A DNA stretch of 64,000 nucleotides from WTFY01 sp965220895 (GCA_965220895.1 OZ244850.1:558001-622000), one strand, 5' to 3'. Shown: positions 9,476 through 19,350, counted from the first letter of the stretch. Notes: generated by a model from the letters alone, not told the origin. A program made the numbers and translations.

Positions 9476-10662
9476 GAGTTCCTGAACCTCCGCACCAGTT
9501 CCGAATCCCCGACCATCCCTTCCGTGTACACCCGCGTGACCAGGCCGATCGCCATGCATACGACCAGCAGGCTGCTGCCTCCCGCACTGATCAGCGGCAG
9601 TGTCAGCCCCTTGGTGGGCAGCACGCCCATGTTGACACCCATGTTGATGAACACCTGCAACCCCAGCCAGATTCCGATTCCATAGCAGATCAGGGCTCCG
9701 AATTTCATGCCCTTCTCCTCCACCGTCTTCCCGATCGCGAAACATCTGAAAATCAGCACCAGGAACAGCACAAGCACCGCCACAACACCGGCCAGGCCCA
9801 GTTCTTCCGCAATCACGGCAAACACGAAATCGTTGTGCGCCTTGGGCAGGTAAAAAAGTTTCTGCACGCTGGCACCCAGCCCCAGCCCCGTCCACGAGCC
9901 GCTGCCAATGGCAATCAGAGACTGGGTCAGCTGAAAACCCGAACCGTACGGGTCCGACCAGGGATTGAGGAAGGCCGTGAGCCGCTCCATGCGATACGGG
10001 GAAGAAACGGCGATCACGGCCATGGATGCTGCCGATACCACAAACAGAACCACGAAATTGAGTATCTTGGCGCCTGCCAGCCAGAACATGCCGAGGGTGG
10101 TGACCAGCAGAACAATTGCGGCACCGAAATCCGGCTGCAGCAGCAGCAGCGTAAACAGCACCAGCAAGACCAGCATGGGCCATGCAAACCCGCTAAACGA
10201 CTCGATGACCCGCTGTCCATGCCGGACCAGCCAGCCAGCCATATAGACGATGAGCAACAGCTTCACGATTTCAGAAACCTGGATGCCCAGGGGTCCGAGT
10301 TCCAGCCAGCGCGTGCTCCCGTACACCGTCCTGCCCATCCCCGGGATCAGCACCAGGACCAGAAGAGCCACCATCAGGAACAACAAGATCCCGCCAGAGC
10401 GTTCCAGGTGTGCCAGACGGATTTTGCTGAGCGCCAGCGCCGCCAGTACCCCGAACACGGCAAAGATGAACTGTCGTTTGAAGTAGTAAAGCGGGTCGCC
10501 TGTCGCACGGTCTGCAATTTCTATCGAGGAAGAGGCCACCATCACCAGGCCAACCCCGAGCAGCAGAACGGCGCTCAGGAGCAGCGGGACATCGCATTGC
10601 AGGGCCAGTTCGGCATCCTCGCGTGCCTCCCTTCTATGCACAAACTGTTTTGATGAACTCAC
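9472..10662 (-). CDS. ftsW: Septal peptidoglycan glycosyltransferase FtsW
   Basis: FtsW is the SEDS-family polymerase that works with FtsI at the septum. The 396-residue protein has a charged cytoplasmic N-terminus and about ten membrane segments. The signature loop region GYGIGIWLGLQVFINMGVNMGVLPTKGLTLPLISAGGSS, in parts, is intact, as is the extracytoplasmic WLELGPLGIQVSEIVKL region. The start is a GTG overlapping the murD stop (GTGA). It ends in an ATGA overlap with murG. Confidence 0.95.
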   Translation of the reverse strand: MSSSKQFVHRREAREDAELALQCDVPLLLSAVLLLGVGLVMVASSSIEIADRATGDPLYYFKRQFIFAVFGVLAALALSKIRLAHLERSGGILLFLMVALLVLVLIPGMGRTVYGSTRWLELGPLGIQVSEIVKLLLIVYMAGWLVRHGQRVIESFSGFAWPMLVLLVLFTLLLLQPDFGAAIVLLVTTLGMFWLAGAKILNFVVLFVVSAASMAVIAVSSPYRMERLTAFLNPWSDPYGSGFQLTQSLIAIGSGSWTGLGLGASVQKLFYLPKAHNDFVFAVIAEELGLAGVVAVLVLFLVLIFRCFAIGKTVEEKGMKFGALICYGIGIWLGLQVFINMGVNMGVLPTKGLTLPLISAGGSSLLVVCMAIGLVTRVYTEGMVGDSELVRRFRNS

Positions 10663-12014
10663 AACGCCAACTCCCGGACACAGCTCTCGAAATCCCTGCC
10701 CCGCTCGATATAGTTCTCGTACATGTCAAAACTTGCGCATGCCGGGGACAGCAATACCTTGTCACCGGCCACAGAAAGTTCCAGAGCCTGAATCACGGCA
10801 TCGCGCATGGTATCTGCGGACTGAATCGGCACAGTCCCGCGCAGGGCCTGCGCCAGCAAATCCGAATCCTGCCCGAACAAAATGACATGCTTGGCATGCC
10901 GGCCTACCGCAGACCGCAAACAGGCCAGATCGCCTCCCTTGAACGTTCCGCCAGCCAGCAGGATCACGTCGCTTACCAGGCTTCTCAGCGACATGACCGA
11001 GGCACCGACATTGGTGCCCTTGGAATCATTGAACCAGCTCACGCCGTGGGACTCGCCGACCCGGGACAAGCGGTGCGACAATCCCCTGAAACGTGCAAGA
11101 GCGATGCTCATTTTCTCCATCGACAGGCCCAGAGCACTGCCCACTGCCAGTGCGGCCAGTGCATTCAGGATTCCCGCCTCACCATGCATCGCGAGGTTGT
11201 CTGTGGACAGCAGGCAATGATCGCCTTGGGCCAGGTAGGAATGCATACCGCGTTGCAACAGGCCGAAGCCACGGTCTGTGGGCGGACCCAGGCCGAAATC
11301 CATGACAACCCCGGAGGTCTTCATTTTCATCACGAAACCGTCGTCCCGGTTGACCACGCTGCAGCCTGCATGCTCGTAAATGCGCGCCTTGATTTTGGCG
11401 TAATGCTCCAGGCTTTCGTGTCGATCGAGATGATCGGCCGATACGTTGAGCACGGCACTAATGCGGGGCTTCAGGGAGCGTGTGGATTCGAGCTGGAAGC
11501 TCGACAACTCCAGCACAAACAGCTGCGCGTCCTCTTTTTCAAGCAGGTCCAGTACCGGTGTTCCGATATTCCCGCCTGCATACGTGCGTAAGCCACAGGC
11601 CGATGCCATCTCCGTCACCAGCTGAACTACTGTGCTTTTCCCGTTGGAGCCGGTAATCGCCACGACCGGCACCGGGTTCGCGACGGCAAACAACTCGACG
11701 TCTCCAAAACACTCCGCACCCCGGGCGATCGCCGACTGAATCACCGGATTTCTTGTATCCACCCCAGGACTCAGGATGATCTGTCTGGCGGCTGCAAACC
11801 ATTGTTGTGGCAAGGCTCCCGTGCAAATGTCCAGCTGCGGAAATTCCTGTCTGAAGGCCTCGAGCCGGGGCGGCTGGTCCCGGGTATCCGCCATGGCGAA
11901 GGGGATGCCCTGCCTGTGCAGGTGACGCGCCACCGACAGACCGGTTTTCCCAAGCCCGACAACTATTCGTTCATGCCCGTTTTCCATCATCTGTTTTTGC
12001 AGCGCCAGTCCCAT
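10659..12014 (-). CDS. murD: UDP-N-acetylmuramoylalanine--D-glutamate ligase
   Basis: MurD adds D-glutamate to UDP-MurNAc-L-Ala. The 451-residue protein has the N-terminal Rossmann-like region (RIVVGLGKTGLSVARHL), the Mur ligase P-loop VVAITGSNGKSTVVQL, the SADHLDRH motif and WFNDSKGTNVGASV with the conserved Asn-Asp-Ser-Lys. The first ATG, four bases after the mraY stop, was used; a second ATG eight codons in would give a more typical N-terminus and cannot be excluded. It overlaps ftsW downstream. Confidence 0.95.
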   Translation of the reverse strand: MGLALQKQMMENGHERIVVGLGKTGLSVARHLHRQGIPFAMADTRDQPPRLEAFRQEFPQLDICTGALPQQWFAAARQIILSPGVDTRNPVIQSAIARGAECFGDVELFAVANPVPVVAITGSNGKSTVVQLVTEMASACGLRTYAGGNIGTPVLDLLEKEDAQLFVLELSSFQLESTRSLKPRISAVLNVSADHLDRHESLEHYAKIKARIYEHAGCSVVNRDDGFVMKMKTSGVVMDFGLGPPTDRGFGLLQRGMHSYLAQGDHCLLSTDNLAMHGEAGILNALAALAVGSALGLSMEKMSIALARFRGLSHRLSRVGESHGVSWFNDSKGTNVGASVMSLRSLVSDVILLAGGTFKGGDLACLRSAVGRHAKHVILFGQDSDLLAQALRGTVPIQSADTMRDAVIQALELSVAGDKVLLSPACASFDMYENYIERGRDFESCVRELAL

Positions 12015-12018
12015 GGCA

Positions 12019-13101
12019 TTAGCGGATTTTCAGGGTCGCCAAGCTGATCAGCACGAGTACAACCGTGATGATCCAGCAGCGCACGATCACCCGGGGTTCA
12101 GGCGAGCCCTCCATTTCAAAATGGTGATGCAGGGGGGCCATCTGAAAAACCCGTTTGCCGGTCAGTTTGAAAGATATGACCTGGATCATCACGGAAACGG
12201 TCTCCACGACAAAAAGACCGCCCATGATCATCAGTACAATCTCTTGGCGTACCAGTACGGCCAGCAGCCCCAGTGCCGCACCCAGCGACAGGGCACCGAC
12301 GTCGCCCATGAACACCTGCGCGGGGTACGCGTTGTACCAGAGAAACCCCAGCCCGGCCCCGACGATCGCACCGCAGAACACCACCAGCTCGCCGGCCAGC
12401 GGCAGGTACGGAATAGCCAGGTAACCCGAGAAATTCAGGTTGCCGCTCAGATATGCAAATATGCCGAGGGTACCGGCCACCAGGACCACCGGCATGATCG
12501 CCAGACCATCAAGTCCATCGGTCAGGTTCACTGCGTTGCTGGTGCCCACGATGACGATGTACGTGAGCACCACGAACCAGGCGCCCAGGGGAATGATCAC
12601 GTCCTTGAAAAAGGGAACATACAGACTGTATTCGACTGAACTTTCCGCCGTATAGAACAACAGCAGGGCCACCCCGATTCCGATAAGTGACTGCCAGAAA
12701 TACTTGCTTTTCGCAGACAGGCCCTTGCTCGTTCCGCCCAGCAGTTTCTTGATGTCGTCCACGGCGCCCACCAGGCCGAACAAGAATGTGGTGATCAGCA
12801 CGAACCACACGTATCGGTTGGTCATGTCACTCCACAGGATCGCGCTCAAGAATATCGCCAGCAACAGGAACACCCCGCCCATGGTGGGCGTGCCCGCCTT
12901 GGCGTGATGGGTCTGCGGCCCGTCATCGCGCACGTTCTGGCTCACCTTGTAATCGCTCAGCTTGCGGATTATGACGGGTCCCGTCACAAAGCAGATGACC
13001 AGGGCGGTCAGCACGGCCAGGATCGAGCGCAGTGTCAGGTACTGGAAGACATTGAATCCAGAATGGAAGCTCTCCAGATATTCAAACAGTTCAAGCAGCA
13101 T
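12019..13101 (-). CDS. mraY: Phospho-N-acetylmuramoyl-pentapeptide-transferase
   Basis: MraY moves phospho-MurNAc-pentapeptide to undecaprenyl phosphate, making lipid I at the inner membrane. The 360-residue length equals the E. coli enzyme. It is polytopic with about ten membrane segments. Family motifs are visible: HHAKAGTPTMGG, GAVDDIKKLL with the paired aspartates, NAVNLTDGLDGLA, FMGDVGALSLGAALG and APLHHHFEMEG. It overlaps murF upstream by 11 bases, which suggests coupled translation. Confidence 0.98.
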   Translation of the reverse strand: MLLELFEYLESFHSGFNVFQYLTLRSILAVLTALVICFVTGPVIIRKLSDYKVSQNVRDDGPQTHHAKAGTPTMGGVFLLLAIFLSAILWSDMTNRYVWFVLITTFLFGLVGAVDDIKKLLGGTSKGLSAKSKYFWQSLIGIGVALLLFYTAESSVEYSLYVPFFKDVIIPLGAWFVVLTYIVIVGTSNAVNLTDGLDGLAIMPVVLVAGTLGIFAYLSGNLNFSGYLAIPYLPLAGELVVFCGAIVGAGLGFLWYNAYPAQVFMGDVGALSLGAALGLLAVLVRQEIVLMIMGGLFVVETVSVMIQVISFKLTGKRVFQMAPLHHHFEMEGSPEPRVIVRCWIITVVLVLISLATLKIR

Positions 13102-14455
13102 GTTCTTCGCGACTGCCTCCCAAATCAGCCGGGTGCCCGATCCCTTCGATTACCTTTTCCAGGTGCATGGCACGCGAGCCTTTCACCAGTACACAGACCT
13201 GGTCATCCAGCTCGTGGCGCAAAAGCTCGGTGATTTCCCCGGGCTCTGAAAAATGTTCGCCGTCCGGGCCAAATGTCTCCACCGCATACGCCGCCAGCTT
13301 GCCGAGTCCCATGAGGCGAGTGACGCCGGATTTGCGAGCCATGATGCCGGCTTTTTTATGCAGGGCTATGCTTTCTCCACCCAGTTCTCCCATGTCTCCC
13401 AAAACCAGCCAATGTGCACCGGGTTCCTGCGCCTGCACATCGAGCGCTACGGACAAGGAGGCGGGATTGGCGTTGTAGGTGTCATCCAGGACACATGCGC
13501 CGCGGATTCCTTCGAGGCGTACAAGGCGACCCGGTACGGGCTTCGCTGATTCGATGCCGGTCTGGATGTCCTCAAGCCCGACCTCCAGGCCCGTGCAAAG
13601 CGCGGCTGCCGCAAGCGCGTTGTACAGGGCATGCTGCCCGGGTACCTGCAGGTTGGTGCGTATCTCCCCCGCCGGCGTGCGGATCCGGACCTTGTGCGGG
13701 TCCAGTTTATCCCCGCAGACATCGGCATCCTGCCTGATCCCGAATGAGAGCTGCCGACGTGCACCGATGTCCTCACGCCACAGGGGCAGATACGGTTCAT
13801 CGGCGTTGACCACGGCGATCCCCTGTGGATTCATCTGGCGGTACAGTTCCGCCTTGGCCCGCGCCACGCCTTCCAGCGAACCGAATCCCTCGAGATGTGC
13901 AGGCCCGATGTTGTTGACCACCCCGATATCGGGGTTTGCAATCCTTGCGAGGGTCTCGATTTCACCGGCATGATTGGCGCCCATTTCGATCACCGCGTAG
14001 CGATGCTTTTCATTCAGGGCGAGCAGGGTCAGCGGCACACCGATATGGTTGTTCAGGTTTCCCCGAGTGGCCAATACATCTCCCTGGGTGGCGAGGATTT
14101 CCCGGGTCAGTTCCTTGACGGACGTCTTTCCATTGGAGCCTGTGATGCCGATCACAGGTATCCTGAATTTTTCGCGCCACGCATTGGCCAGGGCCTGCAG
14201 GGCAGCATGGGTTCTGCGCACGATAATCTGCGGGCCGGTCACGTCCAGCGCATGCTCCACCAGCAAGGCGCCTGCGGATTGCGCATGCCCGGCAGCGATC
14301 AGTTCATGCGGGTCGAACCTTTCGCCCACCAGGGCTATGAACAGGTCACCCTGTTGCAGTGTCCTTGTATCGGTGGACAGGCTGGTGACCAGCCTGTCGT
14401 CGCCGACCAGCTGGCCTCTCGTAATCCGTGCAATCTCGGCAAGGGTAAATCTCAT
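13091..14455 (-). CDS. murF: UDP-N-acetylmuramoyl-tripeptide--D-alanyl-D-alanine ligase
   Basis: MurF completes the pentapeptide by adding D-Ala-D-Ala to the UDP-MurNAc tripeptide. The 454-residue protein shows SLSTDTRTLQQGDLFIAL at the UDP-binding N-terminus, the P-loop IGITGSNGKTSVKEL, the NNHIGVPLTLL and IEMGANHAGEI motifs, and VLDDTYNANPASL in the C-terminal domain. It overlaps murE by four bases (ATGA) and mraY by 11. Confidence 0.96.
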   Translation of the reverse strand: MRFTLAEIARITRGQLVGDDRLVTSLSTDTRTLQQGDLFIALVGERFDPHELIAAGHAQSAGALLVEHALDVTGPQIIVRRTHAALQALANAWREKFRIPVIGITGSNGKTSVKELTREILATQGDVLATRGNLNNHIGVPLTLLALNEKHRYAVIEMGANHAGEIETLARIANPDIGVVNNIGPAHLEGFGSLEGVARAKAELYRQMNPQGIAVVNADEPYLPLWREDIGARRQLSFGIRQDADVCGDKLDPHKVRIRTPAGEIRTNLQVPGQHALYNALAAAALCTGLEVGLEDIQTGIESAKPVPGRLVRLEGIRGACVLDDTYNANPASLSVALDVQAQEPGAHWLVLGDMGELGGESIALHKKAGIMARKSGVTRLMGLGKLAAYAVETFGPDGEHFSEPGEITELLRHELDDQVCVLVKGSRAMHLEKVIEGIGHPADLGGSREEHAA

Positions 14456-15981
14456 GCCGGGTACTCCTGCAAACAGTCTGCAGCCACTTTACGGTCATCA
14501 AAAGGCAGGCGCTCGCCCTCAACGATCTGCAGGGTCTCATGACCCTTGCCCGCGATCAGCACGGTGTCACAGGGTTTTGCCTGGCGGATCGCAAAGGTGA
14601 TGGCCTGTTTGCGGTCATGAATCACCGAGTAGCTGGCAGCAGAACTGAATCCACAGATCACATCGCCCACGATGTCTTTTGGGTCCTCGAACCTGGGATT
14701 GTCATCGGTGACCACGGCGTGGTCGGCCAGTGATTCCACCGCCTGAGCCATGTACTTGCGTTTACCGGAATCCCGGTCCCCTCCGCAACCGAAAACGCAC
14801 CAGAGCCTGCCGGTACAGGATTTGCGCAGGACCTGCAGAACACTGGTCAAGGCCTGGGGAGTATGTGCGTAATCCACCAGTACCCCCGGTGCATTCCGGC
14901 CCCCCTGGATCCACTCCATTCTTCCGGGTGCGGTTTGCACGCTGGATACGGCAGTGATCACTTCATCCAGCGCATGACCATTTGCGAGCAACGCACCCGC
15001 CACTGCCAGCAGATTGCTGACGTTGAAGGTCCCGTGCAGTTCGGTGTCGATGGTGCCACAACCCCAGCTCGAGTCGATCTCGATCACGGTTCCTTTTTGC
15101 GATGCCACCACGTCCCTTGCATGAACATAGGGTTGCCTGTCAATAAAGGGCTTGTCACAGGAATACGGGACCACCTGGATGTGATCGTCTGCTTCTTCCG
15201 CCAGCTTGCGGCCGAATGCATCGTCCACGTTGATCACCGCATGCTTCAGGCCTTCGGCTTGAAACAGGATGCGTTTGGAATTCGCGTAGTCGTCCTGGTT
15301 CGCGTGATAGTCCATGTGGTCCTGACCCAGGTTCGTGAAGATCGCCGTGTCCACGTCTACGCCATTCAGCCTGCCCTGCTTGAGGCCATGGGACGAAGCT
15401 TCGAGAACCACATGCCGGATCTCTTTTTCGAGGAATCCGTGCAGCAGGGCCTGTACGCGGATGGCGTCGGGAGTGGTGTGGGCTTCGGGCTCAAGGGCTG
15501 GGTGGATACCGTATCCGAGCGTCCCGATCACGCCACAGGAAATCCCCAGCTGCGCAAACGCCTGGGCAAGAAACTGGCTGACAGAAGTCTTTCCGTCCGT
15601 ACCCGTTACGCCAATCACTCGGATGTGTTTCGAGGAATTCCGGTAAAACCGCCGCGCAATGGGTCCGATCTGTTGTTGCAGGTCAGGTACCCGGATACAG
15701 GGCAGGTCGTCCGGCAGGTGCTCCTTTTTGGCTTCGGGGCCGGGCTCCCAGGCAATTGCGGCAACGCCCCGGGTTTTAGCCTGCCGGGCGTACTGCAGGC
15801 CGTGCCGGCAAGTGCCCTGTATGGCAAGGAACAAGGCGCCGGCTTCAACGGTACGACTGTCAAGGCCAAGTCCAGTGATCACTGTATCGCTATACATCGG
15901 CTGTACCCGCACCCAGCCGTCCAGCAAATCTGCCAGAGGCCATGAGAATGATGATCCTTGTGCACATGAGCTAGTCGGCAT
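14452..15981 (-). CDS. murE: UDP-MurNAc-tripeptide synthetase (meso-diaminopimelate adding)
   Basis: MurE adds the third residue of the stem peptide. The DNPR motif (TDDNPRFEDP) that binds meso-diaminopimelate is present, so the wall is of the DAP type. Other signs are the GLGLDSRTVEAGALFLAI N-terminus, the P-loop VIGVTGTDGKTSVSQFL and GCGGDRDSGKR. Length is 509 residues. The ATG chosen overlaps ftsI by 11 bases, mirroring the mraY/murF overlap; an in-frame ATG 18 codons upstream gives an atypical N-terminus deeper inside ftsI. Confidence 0.95.
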   Translation of the reverse strand: MPTSSCAQGSSFSWPLADLLDGWVRVQPMYSDTVITGLGLDSRTVEAGALFLAIQGTCRHGLQYARQAKTRGVAAIAWEPGPEAKKEHLPDDLPCIRVPDLQQQIGPIARRFYRNSSKHIRVIGVTGTDGKTSVSQFLAQAFAQLGISCGVIGTLGYGIHPALEPEAHTTPDAIRVQALLHGFLEKEIRHVVLEASSHGLKQGRLNGVDVDTAIFTNLGQDHMDYHANQDDYANSKRILFQAEGLKHAVINVDDAFGRKLAEEADDHIQVVPYSCDKPFIDRQPYVHARDVVASQKGTVIEIDSSWGCGTIDTELHGTFNVSNLLAVAGALLANGHALDEVITAVSSVQTAPGRMEWIQGGRNAPGVLVDYAHTPQALTSVLQVLRKSCTGRLWCVFGCGGDRDSGKRKYMAQAVESLADHAVVTDDNPRFEDPKDIVGDVICGFSSAASYSVIHDRKQAITFAIRQAKPCDTVLIAGKGHETLQIVEGERLPFDDRKVAADCLQEYPA

Positions 15982-17686
15982 GATCTTGTGAAAGGCGAAT
16001 GGGATCGGTGCGCAGGGACACGTCATCCGGTGCAATGTTCAGCAGACGCAGTGTTCCGCCCATGATCCTTGAAAAAACGGGGGCTGCTACATGGCCGCCG
16101 TAATAGACTCCATTGCTCGGCTCGTTGATCAAAACGACAAGCACCAGTCTGGGATTACTTGCCGGTGCCATGCCGGCAAACATGGCAATGTGCTTGTTCT
16201 CATACCCGTTACCCGCCGACTTGCGCACGGTGCCGGTCTTGCCGGCAACGGTATAGCCCGGCACGCGTGCACGCGAACCGGTCCCCTGCTCAGAGACGAC
16301 GGCATCCAGGATTGAGCGGACCTGGCGCACCGTTTGCGGAGAAACCACGCTGGGCTGTTCGCTCCGGTGCGGATCTGTACCTTCCCTGCGCAGCATGGAA
16401 ATGGAAGACCGCCTGCCGTCGGTAGCCAGCGCGGTATAGGCCCGCGCCAGTTGCAGCACGGTCATCGACATGCCGTAACCAAACGCCATGGTGGCATGCT
16501 CGGTCTTGTGCCAGTCCTGAAAGCTTTTCAGGTACCCCGTTGCCTCACCCGGGAATCCTGACTCCGTAGACTCGCCTACCCCGATCGCCTTATAGGTATT
16601 CCACAGGTCCTCTCGCGGGATCGTAAACACCATCTTCACCGCACCTACATTACTGGACTTCAGCAACACTTCATTGACCGAAAGCGGACCGAAGTTACGG
16701 ATGTCCCGAATTGTGAATCTGCCGACCTTATAGGTTCCCGGCGTGGTGTCGATCACGGTCTCCGGGGAATACCGTCTGGAATCCAGGCCCAGTGCGACCA
16801 CGAAGGGTTTCATCGTCGATCCCGGCTCAAACACATCCGTGACCGCGCGGTTGCGGTAGGTGTCCTGCTTGTGTGCCTTGCGATTGTTTGGGTTGAACGA
16901 GGGCACATTGACCATGGCCAGCACCTCACCGGTCTTGGTATCCACCATGACGGCGGATGCCGAACGTGCGGCGTGCTGGATATAGGCGGCTTTCAGTTCG
17001 CGGTACGCCAGGTACTGCACCCTGCGATCAATGCTCAGCGTCAGGTTTTGGCCGGGGCGCGGGATGCGTATGGCTTCAACATCCTCGACGATGCGGTTGA
17101 GCTGATCCTTGATCACCTTCTTGGCACCGGGCTGTCCCGCCAGCCAGTCCTCATAGGCAAGCTCGATGCCTTCCAGGCCCTTGTCATCGATACTCGTGAA
17201 CCCGAGCACGTGAGAACTGACCTCGGCAGTGGGGTAATAGCGTCGGTATTCCCGTTGCAGGTAAAATCCCGGCAAATCGATTTGCTGCATGCGTTCGGTC
17301 TGCTGCGGGTCAATATGGCGCTTGACGTACAGGAATTGCCGATTTTTCTTCTGCTCAAGCTTCTTGAGCAGGTCCCTCGACTTCAGATCCAGAATTTCAG
17401 CAGCACGCACCACGGAGTCGTGACTGCCCAGGGCCTCGGCAGGATTGGCCCAAACTGAAAAAACAGGCGTGCTCACTGCGAGTAATTGACCGTTGCGGTC
17501 CAGAATCATCCCACGATGTGCAGGCATCTCAACTACCCGCAAGTGGCGCGCCTTACCTTCCTCCTCCAGGAATTCATGATCAAACAGCTGCAGATCTACA
17601 GCCCGTACTAACAACACCCCCAGTCCGAACACGAAGACAGACAGTGCGAATAAGCGCCTCAGTCTGAAATTTGGTGCCCGGTTCAT
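15971..17686 (-). CDS. ftsI: Septal transpeptidase FtsI (PBP3)
   Basis: FtsI cross-links septal peptidoglycan with FtsW. The 571-residue class B penicillin-binding protein has a membrane anchor at about residues 11-30, the dimerisation/pedestal domain starting at AHRGMILDRNG, and the three transpeptidase motifs: SxxK with Ser290 and Lys293 in GSTMKPF, SSN at 344-346 and KTGT at 483-486. It lies four bases after ftsL. Confidence 0.97.
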   Translation of the reverse strand: MNRAPNFRLRRLFALSVFVFGLGVLLVRAVDLQLFDHEFLEEEGKARHLRVVEMPAHRGMILDRNGQLLAVSTPVFSVWANPAEALGSHDSVVRAAEILDLKSRDLLKKLEQKKNRQFLYVKRHIDPQQTERMQQIDLPGFYLQREYRRYYPTAEVSSHVLGFTSIDDKGLEGIELAYEDWLAGQPGAKKVIKDQLNRIVEDVEAIRIPRPGQNLTLSIDRRVQYLAYRELKAAYIQHAARSASAVMVDTKTGEVLAMVNVPSFNPNNRKAHKQDTYRNRAVTDVFEPGSTMKPFVVALGLDSRRYSPETVIDTTPGTYKVGRFTIRDIRNFGPLSVNEVLLKSSNVGAVKMVFTIPREDLWNTYKAIGVGESTESGFPGEATGYLKSFQDWHKTEHATMAFGYGMSMTVLQLARAYTALATDGRRSSISMLRREGTDPHRSEQPSVVSPQTVRQVRSILDAVVSEQGTGSRARVPGYTVAGKTGTVRKSAGNGYENKHIAMFAGMAPASNPRLVLVVLINEPSNGVYYGGHVAAPVFSRIMGGTLRLLNIAPDDVSLRTDPIRLSQDHAD

Positions 17687-17690
17687 GACG

Positions 17691-17963
17691 TCAACGGGAT
17701 TCCAGAAGTACCAGCCTTTCCTTGTGGACCTGGCTCATCCCGAGTTCCTCACGTGCCAGCTTCTCCACCCGGTAATGCGTCAGCCAGGTGCTTTGCTCCA
17801 GTTGCAGGCGGCCCCACTCGACCTGCAATTCGTCGAACTGGTTCTGCAATTTCTGCAGTTCGATGAATTCCTTGCGCAGGGAATGCTTCGAATACACGAT
17901 GCCTACTCCGGTGAACACATTCGCCGCGATCAGAACCAGTACCAGCACGAACCTGCCTAGCAT
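17691..17963 (-). CDS. ftsL: Cell division protein FtsL
   Basis: The 90-residue protein has one membrane segment at about residues 3-22 and then a heptad-rich coiled coil (roughly 30-70), the layout of FtsL, which with FtsB and FtsQ activates FtsWI. FtsL sequences vary widely, so identity rests on size, topology and position between rsmH and ftsI. The C-terminal segment AREELGMSQVHKERLVLL is the better conserved part. It overlaps rsmH by seven bases. Confidence 0.93.
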   Translation of the reverse strand: MLGRFVLVLVLIAANVFTGVGIVYSKHSLRKEFIELQKLQNQFDELQVEWGRLQLEQSTWLTHYRVEKLAREELGMSQVHKERLVLLESR

Positions 17964-18895
17964 GCGACACGCTCCAGGACATGCAGCTTGGCACTGCGTG
18001 CCCGTTGGTTGGCAGCAATCTCCCCCGCTGAAGGACGCATCGGTTTGCCAACTTTCTTCAATTGGGGTCCGGGCAATCCGGTGACCGGCAGCTTGCGCGG
18101 CACGTCCGGCGGACCGTATTTCCCGAGCACGCCCTTCACGGCATGGTCTTCCAGTGAGTGGAACGTGATCACCAGCAATCTCCCGAATTCTGCCAGCAGC
18201 TTCACACTGCCCTCCAGGGCGGCCTCCAGGGTCTTCAGTTCGTCATTGATGAAAATGCGAATGGCCTGAAAGGTTCGTGTTGCCGGGTGCTTTTTTCCCC
18301 GGGGCCCGGGGAGCGCGCGCTGCACGATCTCGGCCAACTGCCGGGTGCTTTTCAGGGGTCGGGCTTCCCGCTCGGCCAGCACGGCACTCGCGATCCTTTT
18401 TGCATGCCGTTCTTCGCCATACACCCTGAGCACTTCCACAAGATCATGCAGGCTGACCTGCTGCAGCCATTCGGTTGCGGTAATTCCCCTGTTCGTATTC
18501 ATGCGCATGTCCAGCGGTCCATCCTGCGCAAAACTGAATCCCCTCTCCGGGTTGTCCAGTTGCGGGGATGAAACCCCCAAATCAAACAAAACCCCTTTCA
18601 CTTGCCCCACCAACCCGTGTTCTTCAGCGAACCGGACCATCTCGGAGAAGTTCCCCGGCTCAATCACGACGCGCCGATCCCCTGCAAACAGGCGCCTGGC
18701 ATAGTCCACTGCCTGCGGGTCCTGGTCCAACACCAGAAGGCGTCCCCGGCGGCTCAGCCTGTTCAAAATTTCCCGGCTATGCCCCCCACGTCCGAACGTG
18801 CAGTCGACATAGGTGCCATCCGGGTCTATGTTCAGGGCCTCGATCACCTCCAAAAGCAAAACCGGTTGATGCAAGCCGTGTGCACCGGACTGCAT
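17957..18895 (-). CDS. rsmH: 16S rRNA (cytosine-1402-N4)-methyltransferase
   Basis: RsmH (MraW) methylates N4 of C1402 in 16S rRNA, next to the ribose methylated by RsmI, whose gene also lies in this window. The 312-residue protein has HQPVLLLEVIEAL at the start, the SAM-binding YVDCTFGRGGHSREIL, FDLGVSSPQLD and RGFSFAQDGPLDMRM, and VITFHSLEDHAVK near the C-terminus. The ATG lies just after the mraZ stop. Confidence 0.97.
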   Translation of the reverse strand: MQSGAHGLHQPVLLLEVIEALNIDPDGTYVDCTFGRGGHSREILNRLSRRGRLLVLDQDPQAVDYARRLFAGDRRVVIEPGNFSEMVRFAEEHGLVGQVKGVLFDLGVSSPQLDNPERGFSFAQDGPLDMRMNTNRGITATEWLQQVSLHDLVEVLRVYGEERHAKRIASAVLAEREARPLKSTRQLAEIVQRALPGPRGKKHPATRTFQAIRIFINDELKTLEAALEGSVKLLAEFGRLLVITFHSLEDHAVKGVLGKYGPPDVPRKLPVTGLPGPQLKKVGKPMRPSAGEIAANQRARSAKLHVLERVAC

Positions 18896-18897
18896 CG

Positions 18898-19350
18898 TTA
18901 GATGGAAAGGTTCTCTAGCGAGGCGGCAATGCTATTCGATCGGTTTTCTTCCTCGATCCATGACTCACGTTCCTCGGTCCACGTATCCCGGTTCCACAGC
19001 TCGAACTTGTTGCCCTGGCCGATCAACACTACGCGCTTGTTCAAATCTGCAAACTTGCGCAACGGCGGAGGCAGCAGGACCCGGTGCTGGCCGTCCACTT
19101 CACATTCCGTGGCATGGCCAAGGAGCAGGCGCTGCAGGCGCCGGACCTGTTTTTCCCGGCTCGGCAGGCGCATCAGTTTCTGTTCAATCTGCTCCCATTC
19201 AGGCAGCGGATAAATCAGCAGGCAGCGATCGGTATCGGCGGTCACGACCAGGCTGCCGCTGCATTTTTGCTGAATACTGTCGCGGTAACGGGCAGGCATG
19301 GACAAGCGGCCCTTCGCATCCAGGTTCAGGTTGTTAATACCTCGGAACAT
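18898..19350 (-). CDS. mraZ: Transcriptional regulator MraZ
   Basis: MraZ is an AbrB-fold, ring-forming DNA-binding protein that controls the division and cell-wall cluster from its first promoter. The 150-residue protein has the two characteristic repeats: NLDAKGRLSMPARYRD near residue 10, and the second around ECEVDGQHRVLLPPPLRKFA. The ATG is used; a TTG directly in front would add one residue. Three TGGRA direct repeats lie 20-50 bases upstream, matching the usual MraZ target, so autoregulation is likely. Confidence 0.96.
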   Translation of the reverse strand: MFRGINNLNLDAKGRLSMPARYRDSIQQKCSGSLVVTADTDRCLLIYPLPEWEQIEQKLMRLPSREKQVRRLQRLLLGHATECEVDGQHRVLLPPPLRKFADLNKRVVLIGQGNKFELWNRDTWTEERESWIEEENRSNSIAASLENLSI

